From the NCBI GenBank assembly GCA_018266215.1, contig JAFEAV010000026.1:1-64000 (forward strand): a stretch of 64,000 bases of DNA, written 5' to 3'. The notes under the pieces were generated by a model. It was not told the origin of the DNA, did not search any database, and was given only the letters and a program-made list of their open reading frames with translations. Each line of letters starts with the position of its first letter. Positions within the stretch are counted from its first letter, which is position 1. The DNA comes from Cyanobacteria bacterium SZAS LIN-3. Its GTDB lineage: Bacteria > Cyanobacteriota > Vampirovibrionia > Obscuribacterales > Obscuribacteraceae. A program made the position numbers and the translations under genes. Below, piece by piece: positions 1-8,528 of this stretch.

Positions 1-120
1 CGCCGAAGTCTTTAACTGCGAATCTGACGCTGGGCCGCACTCATATCATCTTTTTGGGGGCGCTTTTCTATTTAGCTTTATAGTAAGAAAAGGATACAAA
101 AAATGGTGAAATGGCGGGAG

Positions 121-159
121 ACGAACCGAGAGCCTCCGGGAGGGAGGTTCTCGGTTCGT
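121..159 (-). terminator. Strong hairpin downstream of the sigma factor operon
   Basis: Arms 121-137 and 143-159 form a 17-bp stem with one G-T mismatch and a 5-base loop. It lies just after the minus-strand small membrane protein gene, so it is probably the end of the sigma factor transcript. There is no immediate T-run, so intrinsic termination is not certain. Confidence 0.55.
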
Positions 160-191
160 ATAACAGCGACGAGCGCTAACTATGGCGTCGC

Positions 192-548
192 TCAGTCACG
201 CGGGCGAATGCGGTGATAGCGCGTGCTGCCGCCATAGAGCATGGAGAAGCCGATGCCCAGAAGAATGGGCTGGACGTAGTTGACCCAGGTGGTGTGGTCG
301 ACCAGGGGGTAGAGGACGAAGCCGGCCAGACCAGCGAGCGCGGCGGTGCCGACCACGAGGATGAGGAAGAACCGTCGCGCGCGCCGCATCTGTGGTGACA
401 CCACTGGTGGTATCGCGTGCTCTTCGTAGAGTCCACCCTCGTACTTGAAGACGCAGAAGAGGACGGTCATATAGCTGACTGCCAGGGCCAGCAGCGCGAT
501 CAGGAATCGCGCCAGGCCGGACAGCTCAGCGGCAGTTTCAATGGACAT
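192..548 (-). CDS. Small membrane protein of unknown function (118 aa)
   Basis: I do not recognise a family. The protein has three hydrophobic segments, at about residues 12-33, 60-82 and 92-107. The loop between the first two is charged and contains an arginine cluster (RRARR), which suggests a cytoplasmic face. A clear ribosome site (AGGAG) lies eight bases before the ATG. It begins 41 bases after the sigma factor gene on the same strand, so the two are probably co-transcribed. That could make it a membrane partner of the sigma factor, but nothing in the sequence resembles a known anti-sigma domain. Confidence 0.75.
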   Translation of the reverse strand: MSIETAAELSGLARFLIALLALAVSYMTVLFCVFKYEGGLYEEHAIPPVVSPQMRRARRFFLILVVGTAALAGLAGFVLYPLVDHTTWVNYVQPILLGIGFSMLYGGSTRYHRIRPRD

Positions 549-589
549 GTTGTGCTCCTGAAATTGCTGAGAAATCCCGGGGAAAGGCC

Positions 590-1444
<855 letters not shown>

Positions 1445-1788
1445 AGCGCAATCCTTCTGAGCTGCGGCGCGGTCCGTGAGACGGTCTCTGCGCGGGCTAT
1501 TGCTGGAGAAATTGATTAGGGCGGGATGGATCTGGTGGCTTGGTTTGCTTTTTGTTGTTGATATCTAGAACCTAGTCTGAGCAATAGATAAAAACCAATA
1601 AGCCCAATCTCTCCGGCTCTAAATGTTGCAAGCTATGATTTTCTTGTAGGCGAAGACGGCCATCCGCTGGCCTTCGCAAAGCTCGCGCAGGCCCGGTCGC
1701 CGCGGACATATTTACAAAGATCATTTTTCTTCATACATCTCTGGGTAAATACTAATTGGACGGCAAGCAGAGACAGCACTCAAAGACG
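1445..1788. other. Divergent intergenic region, sigma factor / dioxygenase
   Basis: About 340 bases between two divergently transcribed genes. It must carry both promoters, but I see no convincing -35/-10 pair, long repeat or small gene in it. Confidence 0.5.
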
Positions 1789-2763
1789 ATGTACGACATA
1801 ACAGGCAAAACATATTTTCAACTGGCCACTGATCCCGATTTCTGGCGCCATCTCAATCCAGAGATGACCATAACCGAAGGCGGTATTCAAAAACCGGTGG
1901 CCGCCGTGGAATTGAGTAGCCAGGCCATCGCCGCCGCCAGAGAGATGCTTGTGGAAGAGGGCTATTTCAAAATTGAGGCTTTTCTTGAGCCGGGTAAGCT
2001 GAAGAGGCTGGCTGATTGTGTGCGCAAATTGCACGCCGAAAACTGGCCGGAGACCTTTGCTTACGTTTATGACGACTTCTGGCAGGTCTTTCAGCAGACC
2101 TCATTTGTTATGTCACAGCTGTTGGGCAAAGACTACAAACAGATGCCTAATTTGTGGATGTTTTATCTGGAGTGCAACAGTCAGAGCCGGGGCTGGGTGC
2201 CCCATCGCGATAGGGCCAGGATCAAAACCCTGGATGCTAACGGTTATCCTTATTCAATCAATATCTGGCTGCCTCTGACGGATGCCACGCCGGAGAACGG
2301 CTGCATGTATATGCTTCCCGCCGGCTATGACGAAAATTACAAGGGTGATCTGGGTGTGCAGGGGGTCTCTTGTTTGCAGGACATTCGCGCATTGCCCGCC
2401 CGGACCGGGGATTTTCTTGGCTGGAACGAGGCCGTTTATCACTGGGGCGGACGTTCCAGCAAGCTGGCCAGAGAGCCGCGCATCAGTATGGCTACCGTAT
2501 ATCAGAGCGTTAAGATCGATCCACTGGAGTGGCCTCTGATGAATCCCGGGGTGGTGCCGCCTTTTATGGAAAGAGTGGGCATTGTCGGGCAGCAATTTTT
2601 GCGCTTCCAGGTCCAGAATACGTACACATCAAGCACCGAACAGCTGGCCCGGGAATTATCGACCTTGAGTGAGCCGATTCAACACTTCGACTCCTTCAAT
2701 CCTTTCAAGAAGTCCAAAGTCGCTTCGATGAAGGGCCTGCTCGGAGTCGGCAAGAAATACTGA
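1789..2763 (+). CDS. Phytanoyl-CoA dioxygenase (PhyH) family protein
   Basis: This looks like a non-haem Fe(II)/2-oxoglutarate-dependent oxygenase. A His-x-Asp iron pair is visible in WVPHRDR, and the distal His is probably in the stretch reading EAVYHWGGRSS. The beta-helix core segment INIWLPLTDATPENGCMY is typical of PhyH proteins (known: phytanoyl-CoA and other small-molecule hydroxylases). About 324 residues, normal for the family. I chose the ATG at 1789; an in-frame TTG at 1756 would add 11 residues, and neither has a strong ribosome site. The gene stands alone, so the substrate is unknown. Confidence 0.8.
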   Translation: MYDITGKTYFQLATDPDFWRHLNPEMTITEGGIQKPVAAVELSSQAIAAAREMLVEEGYFKIEAFLEPGKLKRLADCVRKLHAENWPETFAYVYDDFWQVFQQTSFVMSQLLGKDYKQMPNLWMFYLECNSQSRGWVPHRDRARIKTLDANGYPYSINIWLPLTDATPENGCMYMLPAGYDENYKGDLGVQGVSCLQDIRALPARTGDFLGWNEAVYHWGGRSSKLAREPRISMATVYQSVKIDPLEWPLMNPGVVPPFMERVGIVGQQFLRFQVQNTYTSSTEQLARELSTLSEPIQHFDSFNPFKKSKVASMKGLLGVGKKY

Positions 2764-2920
2764 AACGGATTGTTGCAAAGAGGTTTTTCCCTCTCCATGT
2801 CAATCTGATGTCACAAGCAAGTTGTATTCTCTTTTCATCGGTTGAATCAAGCGATGGCGAGGGCGTTTCGCCGCAGGGGCACCGCTTCTGGAACCGAATC
2901 GATTTTCTCAGAGGGGAGAG

Positions 2921-2946
2921 GAAGGGGGATGGCAACATCCCCCTTC
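2921..2946 (+). terminator. Hairpin after the PhyH-like gene
   Basis: A 10-bp perfect stem (GAAGGGGGAT / ATCCCCCTTC) with a 6-base loop lies 158 bases after the dioxygenase stop and 109 bases before the FHA gene. No T-run follows it, so its terminator role is tentative. The rest of 2764-3054 shows no gene. Confidence 0.45.
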
Positions 2947-3054
2947 TGACGTCGGCACTTTTAAAATTGCCGAATCTCGGTCTAAAATGAACTGCGTAGA
3001 TTCAGTAGCGGCGATTGCGATCGACCCAAGGGCACCCAAAAGTTAAGAGGAAAT

Positions 3055-3360
3055 ATGACCAATTCCCCAGCTCCAGGCCGCATGCCTGTGCTTGTCAACT
3101 TAAACACTGAGGAGCGCTACACTTTGACCGGAGCGTCGGCGTCTCTCGGACGAGCACCGGAGAATGAAATCGTCTTGCCGGATGATGGTTATGCTTCCGC
3201 CGACCATGCCCGCATTTTCTTCGACCAGGGCCTCTGGTGGGTTGAGGATTTGCACAGCAGCAACGGTACTTTTGTTAATGACCAGTTGCTCCAGGCCCCC
3301 TGGCAGTTGTCTCCATACGATCAAATCAAAGTGGGTCGTACTGTTTTTCGTATCGAATAG
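3055..3360 (+). CDS. Stand-alone FHA-domain protein
   Basis: The 101 residues are almost entirely one forkhead-associated domain, a phosphothreonine-peptide reader. The family's conserved positions are visible: Gly32-Arg33 (LGRAPENEIV), Ser48...His51 in the S-x-x-H position, and Ser69-Asn70-Gly71-Thr72 (SSNGTFVN). Arg33, Ser48 and Asn70 are the positions that normally contact phosphothreonine. No catalytic or membrane domain is attached, so it should act as a cytoplasmic adaptor. A ribosome site (AGAGGAAAT) precedes the ATG. It converges with the next gene with only one base between the stops, and that neighbour carries seven repeated Lys/Arg-Thr motifs, which are plausible partners for this reader. 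Confidence 0.92.
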   Translation: MTNSPAPGRMPVLVNLNTEERYTLTGASASLGRAPENEIVLPDDGYASADHARIFFDQGLWWVEDLHSSNGTFVNDQLLQAPWQLSPYDQIKVGRTVFRIE

Positions 3361-3361
3361 G

Positions 3362-4933
3362 CTAGTGTCGGCCGTTGGGAAATTCCCAGATTTGCTCTTC
3401 TTCATCCGGTCCCTGGACCGGCGGCGGTAGCACCGGTGGTGGCGTCGGCTGAGCCGCCGGTTTGTCCATGATTACGCCCTGGCCCGCTACATAGTGACCG
3501 TATTGACCTGATTTGCCGCTGCCGCTGCTGGTCTTCGGCATTTTTATGCCCGAAGTCTTGACCGGTTTTGTTACTGTTGCCACCGGTGCTGGTGCGGGCT
3601 TGGGTTTGGGCAGCATCATCATATAGAGTACGAGGCTGACGGCCAGTAAAAATCCGCCCACAGTCATCAGTATCAGGTCGCTGCGTTTTTTCACCGCCAC
3701 CGGACAATCGCTGGTCATAAACAAGCCGTCGGTGCGCTTGAACAGTGTAAATTTGGAGCGGTTTTCAGCTTTGAGAACGATCGCCTCGGCGTCGGCCATT
3801 TCCAGTCCGGCGAAGTTGTAGACCGGCCTCTGGCATTTATCGCAGTAGCGATATTTTTCGTTGGAATAGGTCGGGTCCCAGGTGTACGCGCAGGGCAGGG
3901 CGTTCTTCTTGCAGACGATGGGGAAGAACGGTTTAAATGGCTCATTGGCTCGTTCTTTGGCTGCTTCTTCCGCTTTCTCCTGCAGGTGGTGCTGGGATTT
4001 GGTCAGCTGATCAAAGAGGATGCTGTGATCAAGCATAGTCCTGGCAATGTAGCGCTCGACCACTTTTTCCGCTTCTTTTACATCGAGCGGGGGCTCGGCG
4101 GCATTGGAAGCGGCGACAATTTGATCGGCCGTGAGCGGCTTATTGTAGAGGAGTGTTTTAGCAATTTTTCTGGTAGAGATTTTGCGCACACCGGCATCAT
4201 TTTCCGCGCCGGTGGAGGTGCTTTCCTGGTCCTGGCCATCGGCACCGATGACGGGATTAAAGAGAAGGGTCTTGGGCACTCGCCGTTTTGGTTTTTCGGC
4301 GGGAGCCGGCTCTTCAAAAAAGAGACGCACTTCCGGACCGTCTATATTCAAATCGGGTGGGGCATCAGGGTCCTTGTCAGGGGTCTGCGCTTGCAAGTTG
4401 GATGTGTCGTACAGCATTGTCTTCGCAACTTTGCGGCCTGGTTGCGCAGGTTCGGGCGGCGCCGCGCTTGTCGGCTGGGCGGCAGGTTCCGCCGCTGCTT
4501 CCATTGCTGCTGCTTTCTCTTTTAAATCTGTTGTGTCGAAAAGCAGGGTCTTCGGAACCTTGCGCTTTTTGCCGGACTCATCTGCTGTGGGCTGCGCCGG
4601 GGCAGTCGTTTCGGCAGCCTGAGCATTTTTTGCGTTCTCGGCGTTTTCCTTATCTACGTCGACGGCGGCTTGCATCACCGCGGCTTCCATGGCTGCCGTG
4701 GTATCAAACAATAAGGTTTTAGGCACCTTGCGTTTCTTCTCGCCCGAGGGAGCCTGCTCCTGCTTGGGCGCCTCGGCGGAGGCTGGAGCTGGGTTTTCGG
4801 TGGCAGGCGCATCCTTGGGGTCGTCCACGCCAAAGATCATTGTCTTGGGGACCTTGCGCTTTTTCTTACCCTGGGAGCTGTCGTCGCTGCCCTGGTCTGG
4901 TTTTGTTTCGTTGTCGTCCGGACCCTGAGCCAT
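3362..4933 (-). CDS. Membrane protein with seven basic Lys-Thr repeats and a Cys-rich domain
   Basis: A 523-residue protein of unknown function. The acidic, Ala/Pro-rich cytoplasmic part (1-300) carries a repeated motif of basic residues, then Val-Pro/Ala-Lys-Thr-Leu/Met-Leu/Ile-Phe/Tyr, with the Thr at 31, 73, 129, 172, 222 and 260; a degenerate copy (ARTMLD) has Thr299. A Cys-containing domain follows: Cys341, Cys348, the CDKC pair Cys364/367, the stretch VYNFAGLEM and Cys410 in TSDCPV. This resembles a small bacterial zinc-ribbon-like domain often placed before a membrane segment. One transmembrane helix (about 419-440) and a Pro-rich outer tail end the protein. I infer that the threonines are kinase targets read by the adjacent FHA protein. 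No Ser/Thr kinase lies in the window. Confidence 0.8.
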   Translation of the reverse strand: MAQGPDDNETKPDQGSDDSSQGKKKRKVPKTMIFGVDDPKDAPATENPAPASAEAPKQEQAPSGEKKRKVPKTLLFDTTAAMEAAVMQAAVDVDKENAENAKNAQAAETTAPAQPTADESGKKRKVPKTLLFDTTDLKEKAAAMEAAAEPAAQPTSAAPPEPAQPGRKVAKTMLYDTSNLQAQTPDKDPDAPPDLNIDGPEVRLFFEEPAPAEKPKRRVPKTLLFNPVIGADGQDQESTSTGAENDAGVRKISTRKIAKTLLYNKPLTADQIVAASNAAEPPLDVKEAEKVVERYIARTMLDHSILFDQLTKSQHHLQEKAEEAAKERANEPFKPFFPIVCKKNALPCAYTWDPTYSNEKYRYCDKCQRPVYNFAGLEMADAEAIVLKAENRSKFTLFKRTDGLFMTSDCPVAVKKRSDLILMTVGGFLLAVSLVLYMMMLPKPKPAPAPVATVTKPVKTSGIKMPKTSSGSGKSGQYGHYVAGQGVIMDKPAAQPTPPPVLPPPVQGPDEEEQIWEFPNGRH

Positions 4934-5229
4934 AATGAATTGTCCTTAATACCCGCCGATAAAAGCAGAGTGTCTCATCCGAAATGGAGGACTGAAGACC
5001 AAAGCTATCATACCCCTAGTGCCCGGCTCACTGCAAAAGCTCAGTATAGAGGGGATCAGCCCGGCCCCGTGAGGCGTTATAGTTGATATGTCGGCCTGTC
5101 AATGACGTTGCACCGGGCTACATCAATAATTCTAATCTTGGAAACCACTCTAAAAAAATGGGGCCTTTCGTATATTACTCATCGCGGCAGCTCAGTAAAT
5201 ACCAGGGGTAGTGAACGGAGGAAGGGTCA
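4934..5229. other. Divergent intergenic region, Lys-Thr repeat gene / Tad-like operon
   Basis: 296 bases between divergent genes. It should hold promoters for both sides, but I see no clear motif or small gene. Confidence 0.45.
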
Positions 5230-5727
5230 ATGCAATCCATGATAAGGGCTAATCGCCGCAGACGTAGAGCCTCGGGCTCGGCAATTGCCGAATTCGGCCC
5301 GGCTCTGGGAATCATTTTGATCTGTTTCTTCTTCCCCACGATAGACATGCTGGCTGTCGGCATGGCTTACGGCTTTGTGATGGTGCTCAACAACAACCAG
5401 GTGCATGAGGCCTCTTTGCTCCCGGCGAGCGAATCCACCAGTAACAGCGGCATGGTGAAAAAAGGCATCCCGGACACATGGCTCTCGGGCATGGGCCACT
5501 TCTGTAATCTAACAGGTTACCCGGTTACAGATGTCTCTTACCGGGCCGGTACCACCGGCAGCGACAAAGTCACCGACCAGATAGTGATCGTCAAAACTAC
5601 CGCGGTATGCAATCCTTTTTTGCCTATTCCGCTGCCTTTCGCTAATGTGCCCGGGTTGAATGGACCGATGACTTTTGCCATCAGCTCCGAACGTCCCATG
5701 GAAAATCCTGACGATCCAGGCAATTAG
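5230..5727 (+). CDS. TadE-like pilus/secretion protein
   Basis: First gene of a three-gene operon. The N-terminus has a basic stretch (RANRRRRRASG), then SAIAEFGPALG and one hydrophobic helix (about residues 22-45). This is the layout of TadE-like pseudopilins, where a Glu follows the cleavage region (known for Flp/Tad systems). The remaining 120 residues should be extracytoplasmic and contain two cysteines. A GGAGGAAGG ribosome site lies just before the ATG. Length (165 aa) fits TadE. No other Tad gene (ATPase, secretin, prepilin peptidase) is in the window, so the assembly machinery would have to be elsewhere. Confidence 0.65.
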   Translation: MQSMIRANRRRRRASGSAIAEFGPALGIILICFFFPTIDMLAVGMAYGFVMVLNNNQVHEASLLPASESTSNSGMVKKGIPDTWLSGMGHFCNLTGYPVTDVSYRAGTTGSDKVTDQIVIVKTTAVCNPFLPIPLPFANVPGLNGPMTFAISSERPMENPDDPGN

Positions 5728-5747
5728 TTTTGATTAGAGGAAGTGTG

Positions 5748-6140
5748 ATGAGAAGACGATCAAGACGTGGCCAGGGCATAGCGGAAGCGGTAACCGCCGC
5801 CATTGTGCTTGTGCCGATTGCGCTCTGTTTATTTGATTTTCTGGTTGTTGTAATTGTCAATTCGATGAACGATACCGCTTGCAAAAACGCGGCAAGAGCC
5901 GCCGCCAATCAGCCTGATTTTGCTACTGCCCAGGCTGCCGCCGAAAAATCTCTCATGTCGGTGCATTCACCTTTTCTTTCCAAGATAGAACTGCAAGAAG
6001 TAATCTACGACGGCCCCGCCACTGTTGCTATCAAGACACGGGCTTCGATGAATTTACCTGTGCCATTTCCGGGATACAGTTCACTCACCTTCGACGCTCA
6101 GGATGTTGAGCCGATAGTAGGGACAGCTCCGCCGCCATAA
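5748..6140 (+). CDS. Second TadE-like protein
   Basis: 130 residues with a basic start (MRRRSRRGQG), then the TadE-type IAEAVTAAIVLVPIALCLFD and one membrane helix. A short, Ala-rich outer domain follows. The ATG at 5748 has AGAGGAAGTG directly upstream; a TTG at 5730 would be closer to the previous stop but lacks a ribosome site. It starts 20 bases after the first TadE-like gene. TadE-like proteins often occur as pairs (TadE/TadF) that act together as minor pseudopilins, which is what I infer here. Confidence 0.65.
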   Translation: MRRRSRRGQGIAEAVTAAIVLVPIALCLFDFLVVVIVNSMNDTACKNAARAAANQPDFATAQAAAEKSLMSVHSPFLSKIELQEVIYDGPATVAIKTRASMNLPVPFPGYSSLTFDAQDVEPIVGTAPPP

Positions 6141-6205
6141 ATTGCGACCGGCTCGATGTTCCACTGCTTGCTTACCAAATTTGACTCCTGAGAGGATTCG
6201 TTCCA

Positions 6206-7912
6206 ATGAGAATAAGACGTAGAGACAAGGGCTCCGTCATTGCCTTCAGTACAGTGCTGGCACTGGTACTGGTGCTGCTGGGCGTGGCCTTTGTGTTTTT
6301 GCTCATGTATATGGGCGGGCAGCACGAAACAAAAAATGCCACCGACGCCGGCGCTCTGAATGTAGGCAAACAGGCTCTGGACAAGATAACCGTTAATCTA
6401 CAGGGCGGCGACGAGCAGATTTATCAGGACGTGACCAATGACGTCGATGATGGTTCTCAGGGCAATGACGGCAAGATTTCCCTGCGTCGTATCAACAGAG
6501 TCTGGGCCAAGGCCATGCTCATAGGCATCAATGCCGATGCTATGGCTGCCGATGGACTGGGTGGTTCGGCCAGTGGTAATGCCAGTCAGGCATTTACCGC
6601 CGCCAAGTCAATAAGCGACAGACTGGCTCAGAAGCTCAATGCCACCTCCAATCTCTATGATTTCTTCAGTGAATATTCCAAGGCCAACAGTGTGCGCATG
6701 ATTGGCAATTCGGTCGAAACCGATGTCCTGCCCGGCGCCAACTGGAAGACTTCGCTGATGGACCGTACTCCGATAACGAGCACCGCCCGCGAGAGCAACA
6801 TCACGCTCTCCAACGGTCCGAACAACGGCATGCCCTACAACTACACCTTAAACGGCGGCTATGTCACGGGCAGCACTCGTACTGCTGTTTCCGCTCCCAG
6901 TGATATGAAATTTCTCAAGGGCTACACGGCTTTGAACGTCGCCGGGAACGATATCTGGCAGGTGCCCTTTCAGTATGATGAAAAGCCGCGCCTGGTCTCG
7001 CGTACGATGTTTGATAAGTCGACGAACTCGGCCAATCCTCTGGCCTGGGACAACGCCGTGCCCAACGCATTTTCGGTAGAAGGTCAGGCCATCAAGCCCG
7101 GTGCCGCTTCGGAAAAGGCCATGTCCTGGGTTCTGACCAATCCCCGCGAATCTTTTCAGATGGCAATTCCGCATTCATTTTTGAAAATCCATCTGGATGA
7201 AATGAAAGCGCACTGGTATTTCTTCCCCACAGGATATCCGCCGATCGAGATGTCGGGAGCGGAAACCACCTATGGCTACATGCTCAAATCCGGATCGGCT
7301 GCCATGCCGCAGGGCGGTGCCTTTTGCTCCCTGGTTGATTCCGGTAGCGTGGATGAGCTTGGTTCGGACGTTGTCGGCAGATCTCTGGACGATGTGATCT
7401 TCAGTATCCCCGGTGGCAACACCGCCGAGCTTGAGGCTCACATGGTCAATCGTTGCAACGAAATGCTCACCAAAGTTGGCTCCAGCGTCAGTCCTTCGCA
7501 GATGCATTCATTGCTTGACTCTATCTGGACCAGAGCTGATCTTGCCGGCGGCTCCGATTCCGGCCGGGATTTCTATGTATACAGTTCCGATGGTGTCAAT
7601 CTTTCGCTTTGCTCGGATCTGACCATCAATTCGCCCACCGTGCCCATGTGGCTGAAAACCATGGTCAGCGAAGACCCGGACGGCACCGAGAAGACCGAGG
7701 TCGATGATGCATCGAGTTTTGCTCCAATCATCTTCATGCCTACGGCCACACCGGATCCCTTCTGCACGGTCGACTTCACTTTTGGCTGGGGCACCTGGGA
7801 AAAGAGCCTTTACTGGAAGCCGGGTAGCGGATTCAATGGCGATCTGGGGCAGGTGCGCGTGAAGCGCTGGACCAATGTCTATTCCTTCGGCCTGGCCACC
7901 CCGATTATCTAG
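6206..7912 (+). CDS. TadG-like large secreted/anchored protein
   Basis: 568 residues. The N-terminus MRIRRRDKGSVIAFSTVLAL begins a single membrane helix, followed by QHETKNATDAGALNVGKQAL. That is the hallmark of TadG-like Flp pilus-associated proteins (basic start, helix, then an 'A-D-A-A/G-A-L' segment). The long rest, without further helices, should be outside the membrane. It lacks an obvious von Willebrand A domain. It is the third gene of the operon, 65 bases after the second, and is followed at once by a strong terminator. Confidence 0.65.
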   Translation: MRIRRRDKGSVIAFSTVLALVLVLLGVAFVFLLMYMGGQHETKNATDAGALNVGKQALDKITVNLQGGDEQIYQDVTNDVDDGSQGNDGKISLRRINRVWAKAMLIGINADAMAADGLGGSASGNASQAFTAAKSISDRLAQKLNATSNLYDFFSEYSKANSVRMIGNSVETDVLPGANWKTSLMDRTPITSTARESNITLSNGPNNGMPYNYTLNGGYVTGSTRTAVSAPSDMKFLKGYTALNVAGNDIWQVPFQYDEKPRLVSRTMFDKSTNSANPLAWDNAVPNAFSVEGQAIKPGAASEKAMSWVLTNPRESFQMAIPHSFLKIHLDEMKAHWYFFPTGYPPIEMSGAETTYGYMLKSGSAAMPQGGAFCSLVDSGSVDELGSDVVGRSLDDVIFSIPGGNTAELEAHMVNRCNEMLTKVGSSVSPSQMHSLLDSIWTRADLAGGSDSGRDFYVYSSDGVNLSLCSDLTINSPTVPMWLKTMVSEDPDGTEKTEVDDASSFAPIIFMPTATPDPFCTVDFTFGWGTWEKSLYWKPGSGFNGDLGQVRVKRWTNVYSFGLATPII

Positions 7913-7920
7913 ATAAGAAA

Positions 7921-7945
7921 AAAGAGGCCCTCGGGGCCTCTTTTC
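7921..7945 (+). terminator. Bidirectional intrinsic terminator
   Basis: A 10-bp stem (AAAGAGGCCC / GGGCCTCTTT) with a 3-base loop. It ends in a T-run on the plus strand, and the opposite strand also ends in T's, so it can serve both the Tad-like operon and the convergent gene at 7969. Confidence 0.9.
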
Positions 7946-7968
7946 GTTAGTGGGTTGCGTTTTAGCCG

Positions 7969-8487
7969 CTATTTCTTTGTCTTGCTCCAGCTGATATTGA
8001 CTGTCGTTCCGCCGGTTTTTTTATCGGGATTGCAGAAGATCATTATCATCTGCTTCTCCTTCTTCCCTTCGATCATATAGATGCGGCTGTGCGTACTGGA
8101 CAGCTTTGTCGAGCCCTCCGCCGTGGGCGTGCGGAAATCCCAGTTGTCGCGTTTGCAGATATCTTTGTACCAGTTGAAGACCATATCGATCTGGTCTCGG
8201 GTCTGAATCATGGCCGAGGCTGAAGGTGTTCCTTTAACCGAGCTGATGAAGCGCTTCTTCGTGACATTGCTTGTGTAAGCCGGAATGGGAAAGTTTACTG
8301 GAATTTCTTCTGCGTACTTCAAGGTGGGAATGCTGAAAACAAAAGGCTGTTTCACCTTGGCCGGCGCTCCGGCCGCAGGCGCTCCCGGGCGGGTTTGCGG
8401 CGGTGTTTGTGCCCAGGCCGGGCCGCTGGCGAGTAAGAGAAGCCCACACAGGGCCGGCAAATTTGAATGTTTCCTCAAGTGCACCAC
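7969..8487 (-). CDS. Secreted protein of unknown function
   Basis: About 172 residues. An N-terminal signal peptide is clear: a short basic start (LRKHSN), a Leu-rich core and a cut site near GPAWA-Q. A Pro/Ala linker follows and then a domain with two cysteines. The stretch MIQTRDQIDMVFNWYKDICKRDNW resembles small secreted domains in which 'WY...C' pack together, but I cannot name a family. I chose the GTG at 8487 because an AGAGGTAG site precedes it and it puts the signal peptide at the start; an upstream ATG at 8520 adds 11 residues. It converges with the Tad-like operon. Confidence 0.7.
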   Translation of the reverse strand: MVHLRKHSNLPALCGLLLLASGPAWAQTPPQTRPGAPAAGAPAKVKQPFVFSIPTLKYAEEIPVNFPIPAYTSNVTKKRFISSVKGTPSASAMIQTRDQIDMVFNWYKDICKRDNWDFRTPTAEGSTKLSSTHSRIYMIEGKKEKQMIMIFCNPDKKTGGTTVNISWSKTKK

Positions 8488-8528
8488 TCTATCTACCTCT
8501 AGCTGTGTCCGGCCGATCATATCTTATA

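Noticed and set aside
3362..4933. KKKRKV stretches resembling a eukaryotic nuclear localisation signal
   Set aside because: The motif is part of the seven-fold Lys-Thr repeat of a membrane protein with a Cys-rich domain; a host-nuclear role is not supported by anything else here.
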